A stretch of 64,000 nucleotides of DNA from Diacronema lutheri (taxonomy: Eukaryota > Haptophyta > Pavlovophyceae > Pavlovales > Pavlovaceae): assembly GCA_019448385.1 (NCBI GenBank), contig JAGTXO010000034.1:172501-236500 (forward strand), read 5' to 3'. The position numbers and the translations under genes were made by a program. The notes under the pieces were generated by a model. It searched no databases. It saw only the letters and a program-made list of their open reading frames with translations, and had not been told where the DNA came from. The first letter of the stretch is position 1. Every line of letters starts with the position of its first letter. This document shows positions 13,023-24,368 of this stretch, one piece after another.

Positions 13023-13293
13023 CAATGCCATGCGCGCGCGCGCCGCGTCGACGCGCGTGGCGCCCGCAGGCGGAGCTGCGGCGGCGCGAGGACGCGGAAC
13101 GCGAAGCGGCGCGCGCGTTACAGGAGCAGCAGGACGCGATGCTCGCCAAGGAGGAGAAGTGCGCGCGCTGCGAGGCTCGCGCCTTTTTCCAAACTCGGCC
13201 GACTGGCGCCATGCGACGCCCGTCGGGCGGCTCGATGGCCGCAGGCGCGCGCTCGTGCACGCCCGACACCGCCGCCATCGTTCACGCCCGCGC

Positions 13294-13334
<41 letters not shown>

Positions 13335-14401
13335 TCCGCCGCCGCCGCGAGCGCGCAGGTACGGCTCGTTGCAGGAGGAGGCAGATGCCAAGGGTCGCAA
13401 GCTCAAGAAGCTGTACGCAAAGTACAAGGCGGCGCAGTCTGAGATCGCCGACTTGCAGGCCGAGTTCCAGACGGAGCGCGAGGACATGCTCGAGACGGTT
13501 TGCGCTGCCATCGCGCAGAGCCGAGGCGCATGCACACCAAAAGTGGAAAAGGGGCGGGGTGAGGGGGGGGGGAGAGGGAGGGGGTGGGGGTGGCTCGGGT
13601 GTGCGCGCACACCGCGCTGAGCCGGCACGCGTCCGCCCGGCACGCCCCGGACTGCACGCTCCGGACTACAGGTGCGCGAGCTCACGCGCCAGTTGAAGCT
13701 CAAGGCTGCGACCATCGACTTGTTCGTGCCGCCCGAGGAGCAGGCCAAAATCGAGAGCCGCGCCGAGTGGGACGATGTACGCAAGCGCGCGCGCGCGCAT
13801 CTGCATGTGCATGCGCTGATTGGGCTGACTGGGCTGACTTGGGCTCGGTGCAGCAAAGTCGGCCAGCTGCGCTGGCTGCGCCGCCTGCACCCACAAGGCC
13901 GACGGTCGCGTTCCGCCTTTAAAAGGCAGCGCTCCCGTGCCCAGCGCGCGCAGCTCACCCCTGCTCCGCGCGCGCCGCCGCGCCGGTCGCGCTCCCCTCG
14001 CCCGTCGGCGCGCTCAGGAGGCGGAGGAGTGGCACATCGCGCGCGCGGAGCTCGCGGGCAACGCGGTCGCGAACGGCCGGCCGCAGGCGAGCAGGCACGG
14101 CCGGCGGCCCGTGTCTGTGCATGCAAAGATCGCGTCGATTCTCAACCCGTCCAACCCGCGGTACAAGGGTGAGAACGTGCTCGCGCTCGAGCTCGAGATG
14201 CCCGAGCGCACGACGCAGGACTACGAGGGCGTGCAGCTCAACCCGACGATCAAGCAAGCGATCGACGCGGCGCTCGACGACTCGGAGGAGCTCTCGCTCG
14301 AGGGCGCGCAGAACCTGCCGTCCATGTACTTTTCATACGACCCGGAGGGCACCGGCCGGGCGAAGGGGCGCAAGAAGAGCATCAAGAAGCCCGCGCGATG
14401 A
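9711..14401 (+). CDS. FLA10: Kinesin-2 motor subunit (FLA10/KIF3A type)
   Basis: Anterograde motor of intraflagellar transport, moving IFT trains toward the flagellar tip as part of heterotrimeric kinesin-2. Exons: 9711-9802, 9913-10020, 10225-10318, 10562-10793, 11011-11399, 11559-11729, 12086 to about 12364, 12589-12729, 13070-13158, 13359-13497, 13672-13776, 14018-14401. They join in frame to about 740 residues, the usual size for FLA10. Residue landmarks: P-loop GQTGTGKS at 97-104 (split by an intron), switch I SSRSH at 215-219, switch II DLAGSE at 248-253, neck LREFQEEIARL, a coiled-coil stalk, and the family-specific tail [20 protein letters not shown] and [20 protein letters not shown]. 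The donor after exon 6 is GC (CAG|GCGAGC). Exon 7 may end at 12364 (GC donor) or 12376 (GT donor); both are in phase. The assignment is very secure. Confidence 0.97.
11737..11797. repeat. (CATG)n tandem repeat in kinesin intron 6
   Basis: Three blocks of CATGCATGCATGCATG separated by ACGATG immediately follow the GC donor of exon 6. Every tetramer is self-complementary, so the RNA can fold in many registers. Confidence 0.85.
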
Positions 14402-14696
14402 GGCGCGAGGACGGCCACAGCCTACGGCGCCTCTCGTGCTCCGTGCTCCGCTGCGTGTCCGCGCGTAGATGGAAGTGAAGGTCTCGTGAGGATCGCCCAC
14501 GGGCCACGGCCCACCCGCGTCAGGCTTGGCTCGTCGGCGAATGAGTGTGCCGGTGCACCCCACCAAGCTCGACCGTTGGAAAACGTCCCATCGGTTCAAC
14601 GGTTAGCTTGAGCTTGTGCATGGATGTTTACACCCCCTTAAGGGGGTTTAATGGAGGTCAGGGTTGGGCAAAGTTTACCCTCGGGCCGGCCTTAAA
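14402..14696. promoter_or_regulatory. Gap between kinesin-2 and metzincin genes, with perfect palindrome and uORF
   Basis: The 16-bp perfect palindrome ACCCCCTTAAGGGGGT lies at 14632-14647. A 14-codon upstream ORF starts at 14651 and stops at 14693-14695, one base before the metzincin start codon at 14697. The palindrome is 49 bp before that start, so it could be a dimeric activator site or a 5' leader hairpin. I see nothing else here except the kinesin 3' untranslated region. Confidence 0.55.
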
Positions 14697-17362
14697 ATGA
14701 GCGTGCTCCTCCTCGTCGCATCGCTGGTCGCCGGCAGCCGGCCGGCCCTCAAGTTGCGCGAGTGGCACGCCATCAGCGAGCTGCGCGTCGTGGCGCACGG
14801 CGCGCTCGAACGGACGACCACGCTCGCGGGCGCGAGCATCCACGTGGCGGAGCGGCTGGCGCTGTCCTTTGGCGTGGGGGGCCGACGCCACGCGTTCAAC
14901 CTGACGCGAGCGGACGCGTTCGGCGCGGGCGCCTCGGTCTCGGTCGTGCGCGGCGGCGAGCGAGAGCCGTCGCGTGCGCCGCCGCATCTGAAGACTTACT
15001 TTGCGCGCGACGCGCGCGGCCGTCTCGTCGCGAGCGGCACGGTGCACGCGGACGGCAGCGTGCGCGCGCTCGTGCGCGAGGGCGCCAAATTTCTCATCGT
15101 CGAGCCCGCGGCCGACGCGCACGTAGAGATGCCGCCGGGCATGGCGCAACCGCGCGTGGGTAAGCCGTTCGCCTACTACGCGCACGACGCGCAGATCGAA
15201 ATTGGCGACGACGAGCTGCTCCTGCACGCGTCGAGCAGGCCCGACGCGCCGCCGCCGGGCAGCGGGCACGTGCGTCATGCCCACCGCCACGCCGCGCCGC
15301 CCGCGCGCCGTGGTCCGCACGGCGGCGGCGGCGGTGTGGACGCGACCGGCACCGAGCACGGCGAGGGCGGCCATCGCCGCCGCCTGGCCGAGCTCTTCGC
15401 GACCTGCCCGCAGCAGCCGCACCGCATGGTGCTCGGAATGGTGATCGACCAGCTTGCCGTCCAGAAGATTGGCGGCGGCCCGGATGGCGCGCTCGCCTAC
15501 ATCGCCGACTTGATCACGGTGGTCAACGCCGTGTACACCGAACAGGTAAGCGCCGCACCTTGGCTGCGTGCGCGCGCTGCTGACTGCGCGCGCGACGCGC
15601 GCGTGGCCGCACGCCACACTGACTCGGCCACCCGCACGCGCGCTGTGATGGCGAGGGCGGCCGCGCGCGCGCACGTGTTCGCGCTTGCCTGCGTCGCGAT
15701 CGCGCACGCCTGTGCGCGGCTCCCGACATCGCCCTCGCGCCGCTCGCGCGCCGGGCGGCCCGTCGTGTCACAGCTCAACCTCGAGCTCGTCGTCGACCGC
15801 GTCATCGTCTTTGAGAACAATGGCGCGACGCAGTTCGCCGGCCTTCCGGCGAGCTACCCGGCGCAGGTCGGCACGTCCTCGTGGTGCGAGGATACGGAAG
15901 GGGTGCTGATCAGTCCGAACGACCTGCTGTTCGGCCTGAGATCGTGGTCCGGCGAGCACGCCGAGCTTCGGCCGGCCTGGCACATGCTGACGGGCTGCAA
16001 CTCGCCGTCGACCGTCGTCGGGTACGCGTTCAACAACATCACCTGCCGCGCGCAGATGCAGACCGGCTACAACGTGGGCTACTCGCAGCACATTGGCTCG
16101 TTCACGTGGATGGTGATGGCGCATGAGGTGCGCGCGCACGCGACCGGACGCGGCGGGCGGGCAGGCGACCGGGCGAGGCGAGCAGACGCGCTGCCAAGCC
16201 GCCTCTCTGCGCGCGCGCCGGCGGCGCTGGCACGGCGGCAGCGCGCACAGCGGCATCACGCACGGCAACGCTGCGGTCTGCGGAGGTGGGGTGCGCGTGA
16301 GTTCGCCCGATCGGCGCGGGAGCGTGCTCACCCGCGCGCGTGGCGCGCGCGCCGCCTCGCGCCGCGCGCCGTTCCTTGCGCCTGCAGCTTGGGCACAACC
16401 TTGGCAGCGGGCACACGCCCGATGGCATCATGCGCGCCAGCGTCGCCGCGGACAGCACGTCCTTTGACGCTCCGTCCGGCGCGGCTATATGCGAGCACCT
16501 GGGCAAAGAGCTGCTCATCGAACGCTTTGGGGTCCCGCCGTGCATCGTGCCCACCGCGGGCGCGGCTGACGTGGACCTGGTGGTGAACACGATCGCGCCG
16601 CCGAGCCCGCCGAGCCCGCCCAATCAGCCAAAATCGCCGCCGAGCCCGCCGCCGAGCCCGCCGCCGCCAAGCCCGCCGCCAAGTCCGCCCCGGCCGCCGC
16701 CCAGTCCGCCGCCGTCTCCTCCGCCCGGACGGCCGCCGAGCCTACCGCCAAGCCCTTCGCCGCCACGCCCGCCGCCACGCCCGCCGCCCAGCCCGAAACC
16801 GCCGCCGCCAAGCCCGTCGCCGCCCCCGGCGCTCGGCGAGCGCACAGAGACCGAGGGCGAGGTCGTCATGGGCGGCGACATGTCCGCGTGGACCGACGGC
16901 AAGAAGGGCGCGTTCGAGCGCGCAACTGCGCGCGTCCTCAACGCGGAGGTGAAGGTCACGGGCGTCACGGCCGCGTCCGTTGTCGTCAGCTTCGTGATCT
17001 ACGAGGTGAAGGGCGTGTACACCGATGCGCAGTCGGTCGTGGCCAAGCTGGGCGACGTCACCGTCGTGCGCAGGCTCAAGGAGGCGATCGCGAAGGAGAC
17101 GGGCTTTGCCGTCGAGTCCGACCCGCGCGTGACCAAGACGACCGATTACACCTTTGCGGCCACGGGCGAGCTCGCGGCCAGCTCGGGCGCTTCGCGCATC
17201 GGTGCGATCGTCGGCGGCGTGGTCGGCGGCTTCTTTGGCCTCGTCCTCCTCATCGCTCTGCCCGTCTTTGCCTACTGGTGGTACCGCCGCCGCAAGCTCG
17301 CCGTTACGGGCGCGCCGCCGTCCTCCAACCCAACGGCCGCCGTGTCTGTCAGGCGAGTGTAG
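14697..17362 (+). CDS. Membrane-anchored metzincin metalloprotease with Pro-rich stalk
   Basis: Zinc endopeptidase predicted to face the outside of the cell or a secretory compartment. Exons 14697-15545, 15774-16127 and 16388-17362 give 725 residues. A signal peptide (residues 1-13, LLLVASLVAG) is followed by a propeptide of about 215 residues with a possible switch Cys in TCPQQPH, then a catalytic domain. The zinc motif HELGHNLGSGH (residues 400-410) is split by intron 2 after HE; its two halves only make sense when spliced, which supports the model. GIM at 414-416 may be the Met-turn. After it come an SPPPSPPP hydroxyproline-type linker (about 463-545), a globular region of about 120 residues resembling a membrane-proximal SEA-like domain, a transmembrane helix (about 675-697) and a short basic tail. 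It could belong to M12B (ADAM-like) or M11 (gametolysin-like); I cannot separate these by eye. No disintegrin module is seen. Confidence 0.9.
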
Positions 17363-17504
17363 TGTCGATGTCCGGCATCCTGCGCCCGCCAAAAGACCAA
17401 TAACATTATGTCGATGTCGATGTCGGATCCAAAAGGAGAAAAAGCCGAAAGGTCGAGCAGTAAAAGAATCGATCCGCAAACCGGCGGGCGGGATTTTGCC
17501 CATA

Positions 17505-17882
17505 ATGTCGACGCTCGAGGTGGACGTGATGAAGGAAGATGACCTGTTCGCGCCCGACGAGATCCTCATCCCTGTCGACACGGACTCGTTCGCCGCGGGC
17601 ATGCTCGTTGGCCTCTTCGCTCATGCGCTCGACGACGTGCCGGGCGGCGGCCCGCGTGGCGGCCCGCGCGGCATCGAGACGGTCGGGCACGTGCTCGTGA
17701 ACGGCGCGTGCATCGAGGGGCGCGGCTCAGCGCGCGCGCTCAACGCGCTGTACGAGCCACTGTTTGCGCACGTCAGCGGCGCCTCAGCCGGCCTACGTGG
17801 CCCGTGCCCGCGCGCCACGTTTGGCGACGACCAAGGCGCGGGTGCGTACGTGACCTTCTTCCCCGCGCTGTCCGACGCCTGA
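17505..17882 (+). CDS. Small hypothetical protein, 125 residues
   Basis: Starts MSTLEVDVMKEDDLFAPDE and ends FFPALSDA. The N-terminal half is acidic, a Gly/Pro loop (GGGPRGGPRG) follows, and the C-terminal half is mixed with Cys and Gly. I recognise no domain, signal peptide or membrane segment. The start codon is only 143 bp after the stop of the metzincin gene on the same strand, with a lower-GC leader of about 100 bp (CATTATGTCGATGTCGATGTC) that could be its promoter. Composition and strand suggest a real gene, but the call rests on an uninterrupted frame with a sensible start. Confidence 0.5.
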   Translation: MSTLEVDVMKEDDLFAPDEILIPVDTDSFAAGMLVGLFAHALDDVPGGGPRGGPRGIETVGHVLVNGACIEGRGSARALNALYEPLFAHVSGASAGLRGPCPRATFGDDQGAGAYVTFFPALSDA

Positions 17883-18028
17883 GCGCGCGGCAGGCGCACG
17901 CGAGACGCGCGCGCGCGCGCTGCCGAGCGGTGCGGCGACAGTTGCGAAGGGCGGGCCGCCGCGCCGGATGCTCGGGGGCCGGTGAGAGGCGTGCCGTCCC
18001 TTGGTGAAGGTTGAGTGTGCTTGACTCC

Positions 18029-18487
18029 ATGCGTGACGCTCACTCCGGGCCTTGGAAGCACAGCATGACACCGGCCAAATCATGCGACGGCATGTGCGCG
18101 CGCGCCGACGCGCTCCTCAAGGACCTCGCACGGGCGCACGAGCACGCTCACAAGCTCGATGGCTATCTGGTGTGGTGCAGCGAGCGCCTCGGTGAGAGTG
18201 ACTCTTTCAACGGAGCGCTCGAGAACCTGAACACGCGGTGCAGCATGAGATGTGCTGGCTCCACGCCGAGATGTCGTCGCTCGTTGCGAGTTCGCCCGAG
18301 GTTTACGCGAACGACAGCGAGGTCACCGACTACAAGGACCACGGCGTGTGCGTCGAGTTCGATGTCTTCAACCGCGACGGGGTCGAGGGCGCGCCCGTGC
18401 CCGCGACCGCGCCCACGAAGGCAGAGCCGGGCATCGAGTCCGAGTGCATCGCGCCCGCACAGGCAGAGCCGGGCAGCGAGTCCGAAG

Positions 18488-18520
<33 letters not shown>

Positions 18521-18699
18521 GGCAGAGCCGCGCACCGAGCCCAAGTGAGCCAACGTGCCGCCGAACTCGCCCAAGCTCTCGTCGGTCGACGGCCAGGCCA
18601 CCGAGTACAAGACCTCCTACGCGAACTCACGTGCTCGCCACCTGCAACGCCTCGAGTTCACGCACGCGTTCGAGTCTGTGCAGGCCGAGGTCGCTTAGT
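18029..18699 (+). pseudogene. Hypothetical gene needing two or more frames, probably decayed
   Basis: Frame one from 18029 gives a charged, helix-prone stretch (ARADALLKDLARAHEHAHKL to GALENLNT). Around 18235 the plausible coding switches frame to VQHEMCWLHAEMSSLVAS and VTDYKDHGVCVEFDVFNRDG, then a Glu/Pro/Ser linker and an Arg/Pro run. In a third frame at about 18555-18699, SSVDGQATEYKTSYANSRA and RLEFTHAFESVQAEVA end at a stop. The second and third segments look faintly alike (EVTDYK / QATEYK; VEFDVF / LEFTHAF), so an internal duplication is possible. No good splice sites reconcile the switches. Either this is a decaying gene, or the sequence has small indels. Confidence 0.35.
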
Positions 18700-19233
18700 C
18701 AAAGCGCGCCAAGGTCTTGGCCACCGGCGCATCGAGGCGCTGGCTGCGCAACACGGCCGTGCGCAACACCCGCAGCTCGGCCAACGGCAAGTAGCGCGCC
18801 GGCGCAGCGCACGGTATGCCGCGGCTAGCTCAGTCGCGAAGAGTGTCCGACTGGCCGCGCCCTCCACGGGGTGCACGCGCACTCGGCGCGGTCCGGTCAG
18901 TCAGAGGGCCTCAGCTTGCGCGATGCCAGTTGCGATCCCCCCCGGAATCCGCCATTCTATTCTACTGGGCGTCAATCACCCAAGCCCTTCCGTCGCCCGC
19001 ATTCCGGTGTCGGACCCTCCGTCGGCCCGGCTCGGGCCCTCCGTCCGCCGCGCCCGCTCGACCCCGAATTCTACTCAAAATCGGCCGGTCAGGAGGGGGG
19101 TGTCGGTCCTAGGCTCGTCATAAGCCTCGCCCCGACCCCTCGAGCGCTCATTGGCTGGCTTTTACCCCTTGATTGTACGACCCGGGTCGTACTCTCAGCC
19201 CCCTACTGGCCGGACCAGCCCGGACCGCGCCCT
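18700..19233. other. Gene-free stretch downstream of the E2 gene
   Basis: No supported gene. A 27-bp segment at 18994-19020 (CGCCCGCATTCCGG, T, GTCGGA, C, CCTCC) is repeated with two mismatches at 45784-45810. Both copies lie just past the stop codon of a minus-strand gene. The rest is moderately GC-rich non-repetitive sequence, probably the E2 3' untranslated region. Confidence 0.5.
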
Positions 19234-21454
19234 TTACAGGGCACATTGTGTATCAGCCGTGCCAGGCGCACCGGCCAGTGCAGCGCCGCTCGCCGCGCAG
19301 CCGCCGCCCGGCTCGGCGCTCGCACCCGCCGGCGGCTCGGCCTCGGCGCGCGGTTGCTCAAGCAGCGCGCCGATCGCCGCCTCGAGCGCGGGCAGTAGCC
19401 GGCGGAGGGCGACGCAGAAGCCGTGCGAGGGCGCCTCGCATTTGAAAGGCGGTGGCGTGGCGCCGCTCGCGCCCGCGCCGCCCGGCGCCACGGCCGCGGC
19501 GAGCGCCGCGGCCGGCGCGCCCGCGCCCGCGCTCGAGTCGACGGCGTGCCGCGCGCACGGCTCGTCGCGGCTCGCGACGAGCGCGCGCAGCTCGGCGAGC
19601 AGCTGCGGGCCGGCGCGGCGGAAGTGCGCCTCGACGAGCGCGGCGCACGCCTGCGAAGGGATGCGGGGATGTCGATTGGGGGGGGGGGGGGGGGAGGGGG
19701 AAAGAAGGGAGGGGGGGGGGGGGGGGGGGTAGGTAGGAGGTTGAGAATGGGGTGGGAGCGGCTTTGGCGGCAGCGCGCGCGGGCGGCGCGGCATGGGCGC
19801 AAGACGAGGCAGCTTGCGGCATGCATGGCATTGCGGTGCACTGGGCGGCAGCGGCCAAGTCGCCACGGCGTGCAGCGCGTGGGCGCGTGGGTGCGGCAGC
19901 GGGCCAAGTGGGCAGCGGCCAAGTGGGCAGCGGCCAAGTCGGCAGCGGCCAAGTCGGCAGCGGCCAAGTCGGCAGCGGCCAAGTCGGCAGCGGCCAAGTC
20001 GGCAGCGGCCAAGTCGGCAGCGGCCAAGTCGGCAGCGGCCAAGTCGGCAGCGGCCAAGTGGGCAGCGGCCAAGTGGGCAGCGGCCAAGTCGGCAGCGGCC
20101 AAGTCGGCAGCGGCCAAGTCGGCAGCGGCCAAGTCGGCAGCGCGTGGGTGCAGCGCGCGGCGCGCGGCGCACGATGGGTGGCGTGGCGAGGTTGTGCAGG
20201 ACGTGGCTGAGTGTGAGAAGGCGGGCGCCCTCCGAGTAGAGCCGCGATGCGACCGCGCCTTTGGCCGTGCCGCGCTCCGCCTGCGCGTGCGGCCGGCCGG
20301 CGACGTGCGGGGGGATGCGGGGGCGAAGGCGCGGTCGCAAACGAAGCGGAGGGGAGGGCAGGGGGGCGGCGTCGGCGCGGTGCGCCTGCGCGCAGAGGCG
20401 GCGACGCGCCGGGCACTGCGCGTGCGGTGGTGGTGGCGCGGAGGCGGGCGGGAGCAGGGACAAAGGCGCAGGGGGGCAGGGGACAGGGGGGCAGGGGGGG
20501 AGGGGGGGGGGGGGGGGGGGAAGCGGGGAGCGGGGAGCGGGGGGACGAAAGGGCGGCATGCCTCGTAGCCCGGCTCATTGAAATAGGGCTCGGCCGTCAA
20601 GATGAGCGCCTGCACAGACACGAGCAGCTGCAGCAGCGACGAGCCGCCCGCCGACCACACCTCGACGCCTTTGCCCGCCCACGTGCCGAGGAGGGAGAGG
20701 CAAACCTTGCCGGTTTCGTACAGGTTGGGGTTGACGCTGCAGCGGCAGGCGGCAGGCGGCAGGCGGCAGGCGGCAGGCGGCAGGCGGCAGGCGACAGGCG
20801 GCAGGCGGCAGGCGGCAGGCGGCAAGCGACAGGCGGCAGGCGGCAGGCGGCAGGCGGCAAGCGGCAAGCGGCAAGCGGCGTGCCGAGGACAGCGTGGCGC
20901 GCGGCACGAAAAGAAGAGAAAAGAACGGGGGGGGGGGGGGGGGGGGAGACGATGAGCACGCAGGTGTGTGTGCGGGCAGCGCGCCGCGCCTGCACAACCG
21001 CGCGCGCTCGGCGACGCGCGCCGCCGCGAGCGTAGCCCCCCGCGCGAGCCGCGCCCCCGCCGCCACGCCCCCGCGCGTGCGCGCCAGCGCGCCACGGCGC
21101 TGACGGGCGGGAGGGACGCGCCGCCCCCGCGCCACTGCGCGCCATGGCGATCCCCTCGCCCCGCCAGCCGCGCCCCCGCCGCCGCATGCGCGCGCGTGTG
21201 CGCCAGCACGCCACGGCGTGCGTGAACGCGGCGGCGGCGCGGCGCGGCGTCTACGCGCACCGGTCGCCGTGTGAGTGGTAGTGCAATTTTGGCGGGCAAT
21301 TCGGGTAGTCGGGCGGAAGGGACACGTCGAAGACAAAGAGCGCGTGAGCGTAGGGCGTGCCCGCCGGGCCCTGCGCGTGCCGGGGGCCCGTGCGTGCGCG
21401 AGGGCGTGCGTGCTCTTTTTAAAAGGGAGCAGAGGTGCCCCATGGGAGGGGAAA

Positions 21455-21523
<69 letters not shown>

Positions 21524-22923
21524 AGGGGAGAGGGGGGAGGGGGAGAAGGGGAGGAGGGCCGGGGGAGGGGGGGGGGGGGGGGGGGAGGGGGGGGGGGGGG
21601 GTGGTAGAAAGGCGACTGGCTTGACGGGACGGCGCAGCTCGCACCTCGACGATGGCGCGCAGCAGGTCGATACGATCTTGGAACGCGAGCACGTGCACGC
21701 CCGCAGGCAGCCCGCGCCCGAGCATTCGCCAATCTCGCATCACCGCACGCCGCCACGCCGCGCCGCCCACGCCTGCGACTGCGACGGGCGCGGCGCTGCC
21801 GCTGGCGCCCGCCGGCGCGCTCGGCACGCTCACGGACGGCGGCGCGCAGCTGCCGCCGCTTGGGCCCGCGTCGCCAAGCGCCGCGGCCGCCGGCTCGGCG
21901 GCGGGCGCACCGCCCTTGCCGTCCGCGGCCGGCGCGCCCGCCGCACGCGCGCCCGCCGCCGGCGCGCCCGCAGCGCCGACCGCCGCGCCCGCCGCCGCGT
22001 CCGCCGGCTGCGCCGGCGAAGCGCCCGCAACGCCGGCGTAAAAGATGTGCGTGCACGGGCATTCGTCAAGTACTGTGAAACTGCCGCCACCGCCACCACC
22101 ACCGCCTCCGCCGTCACGGCCGCTGCCGCCGCCGCCGGTGCGCCGCCCGCCGCCCACCACCGCCCAACCGGCGCCGTCGGCTGCGGGCGCGCCCGCCGGC
22201 GCGGCCGCGGCGGCCAACGCCGCGGCTACGCGCCTTGTCTCGAGCGCGGCCGTTACGCCCGTTACGCCGTCGGCACGGGCGCCGCACTGGCCCACGCTCG
22301 CAGCCGCAGCCATGCTGCCGCCGTCCGCCGCTCGACTTTCGCCGGCTGTAGGTGCAGGTACAAATGCAGGTACAGGCGCAGATACAGGTGCAGGTACAGG
22401 TGTAAGTGCAGGTGTAGCAGCAGGTGCAGCCGCGGTCCCAACGATGGCCGCACGTGCAACGCTGGTCGCCGCGGCGGCGCCGGACGCGGCGGCGCCGGAC
22501 GCGGCGGCGCCGGACGCGGCGGCGCCGGACGCGGCGGCGCCGGACGCGGCGGCGCCGGACGCGGCGCGCTCGTCGCCGGGCGGCGGGCACGAGTGAAACG
22601 ACGCGACGGACGCCTGGCCGTCGTCTTCGGATCCGTTCCCGCCGTCAGAGTGCGTCGAATGCGCCGTGCCGGTCCGCGAGCCAACATCGCGCTCGGCGCG
22701 CCCATGTGTCGAAGGGATGGGCGGCAGGCCCGTGCCCTTGCCGTCGCCGCAGCCGCCACCACCGCCCGTGCCGCCCGGGCCGTTCGCGCCGGCGCCGCTG
22801 CCATCGGCGTGGCCGCTGCTGCCGCCGCCGCCGCTGCCACACGCGCTGCCTGCGCCGGCGGCGCACATTGCGACGCTGCCCGCGCCCACGAGCGCGCCCA
22901 CTTCCGAAGCCGGCGCGCGTAGA

Positions 22924-22969
<46 letters not shown>

Positions 22970-24335
22970 TGGGCGTGGGCGCGGGCGCAGCGGGCTGCGG
23001 CGCCCGGGTCCGCGGCATCTCGCCGGAGAAGGCCGCGCTCGACGCCCCAGCGCCGGTATCGCGCCCGCGCGCAAACGCAGCGGCGATCGACGCCAAAAAG
23101 CCGCCGTCGGTGCGCCGCCCGCCTGCGCCGGCGCTGCCTCCGCCACCCGGCGTGCCCGCCGCGGCATCTGCGCGCTCGTCCCGTGCCGTTGCGCCGCTTG
23201 GCATTGCGCCATGTGAAGGCTGCGGCTGCGGCTGCGGCTGCGGCGGCGGCGGCGGCTGTGGCTGCGGTGGCTGGGGCTGGGACTGGGACTGCGGCTGTGC
23301 GGATGCAAGCGGCATCCACGCGGGCAGCAGCGGCGGGCCGCTCGGCGAGTCGATTTGAATCTCGTCGTCATCGTCGTCGTAACTGCCGTACCCGCTGGCC
23401 CCACCGCCCGGCGCGCCACCCGCCGCGCGCTCGGAGCCGTCCGTGCTGTCGTTGGGCAGGTTGTGCTCGTGCATGCCGCCGTCCGCACCGCCGTCCGCGC
23501 CGTCGTCCTCCTCCGTGAGCACGAGGTAGCTTCGAGTATGTACGGTAACAAAGTTCGATGAGCGTGATGATTTCGATGGGTATGGGTTACGAGCGGGTGA
23601 CGCGGGGTGCGGGGTTGACGAAGGTGGAGATGGCAGCAGCGGCAAGTGAGCGCGCGCTCGCGGGGCCGCAGAGCGTAGGGCAGGGCAGAGGCCGTGGCAC
23701 GTCGCTCAAAACATGAGAAGAGGCGGCGCGCGCGCGCGCGGCGAGCGGCGCGCGCGGCACGCGCGGCGCGAACGCGCGCGCACAGCTCGGACGGGCGTCG
23801 CTCGTCAATGCTCCTGTCGATCCACGCGACGCGCACGAGCCCATCCACCAGCCCGATCACCTCGCCGACCGCCGGCCGCGCCTCGCTCGCCGACGCGCTC
23901 GCGCTCGCGCTGGCACCGCCCGCCGCGTGCGCCGCCATCGTGTGTTGGGTCTGTTGCGGCTGCTGGCGAGTGGATGACGTGGTCGACGGCGCCACATCGG
24001 TGGCGGGCACGAGACGAGCGCTGGACCCGGCAATGGACGGCGCAACAACCGACGCGCCCGTGCCGTCCGCAGCGCCGCCGCACGCTCCCGCGCCTTCCAC
24101 CGCCTGCGCGCCGCCACCGCCCGCGCCGCCTGCGTCCGCGCGCGCGCCCGCGCTGCACGCCTGCGCCTCAGGGCCCGCCGGGTCGAGTCGGACGACAATG
24201 TCTCCGAGGCGGTATGAGTATTCGCGGTCGAGGGACAGCTCGTACGCCGACACCTCGTCCACGTCGGGGGCGAGCACCCACCGGCCCCGGCCACCGCCAC
24301 CGCCGCCGCCACTACCGCCACCACCGCCACCACCA

Positions 24336-24368
<33 letters not shown>

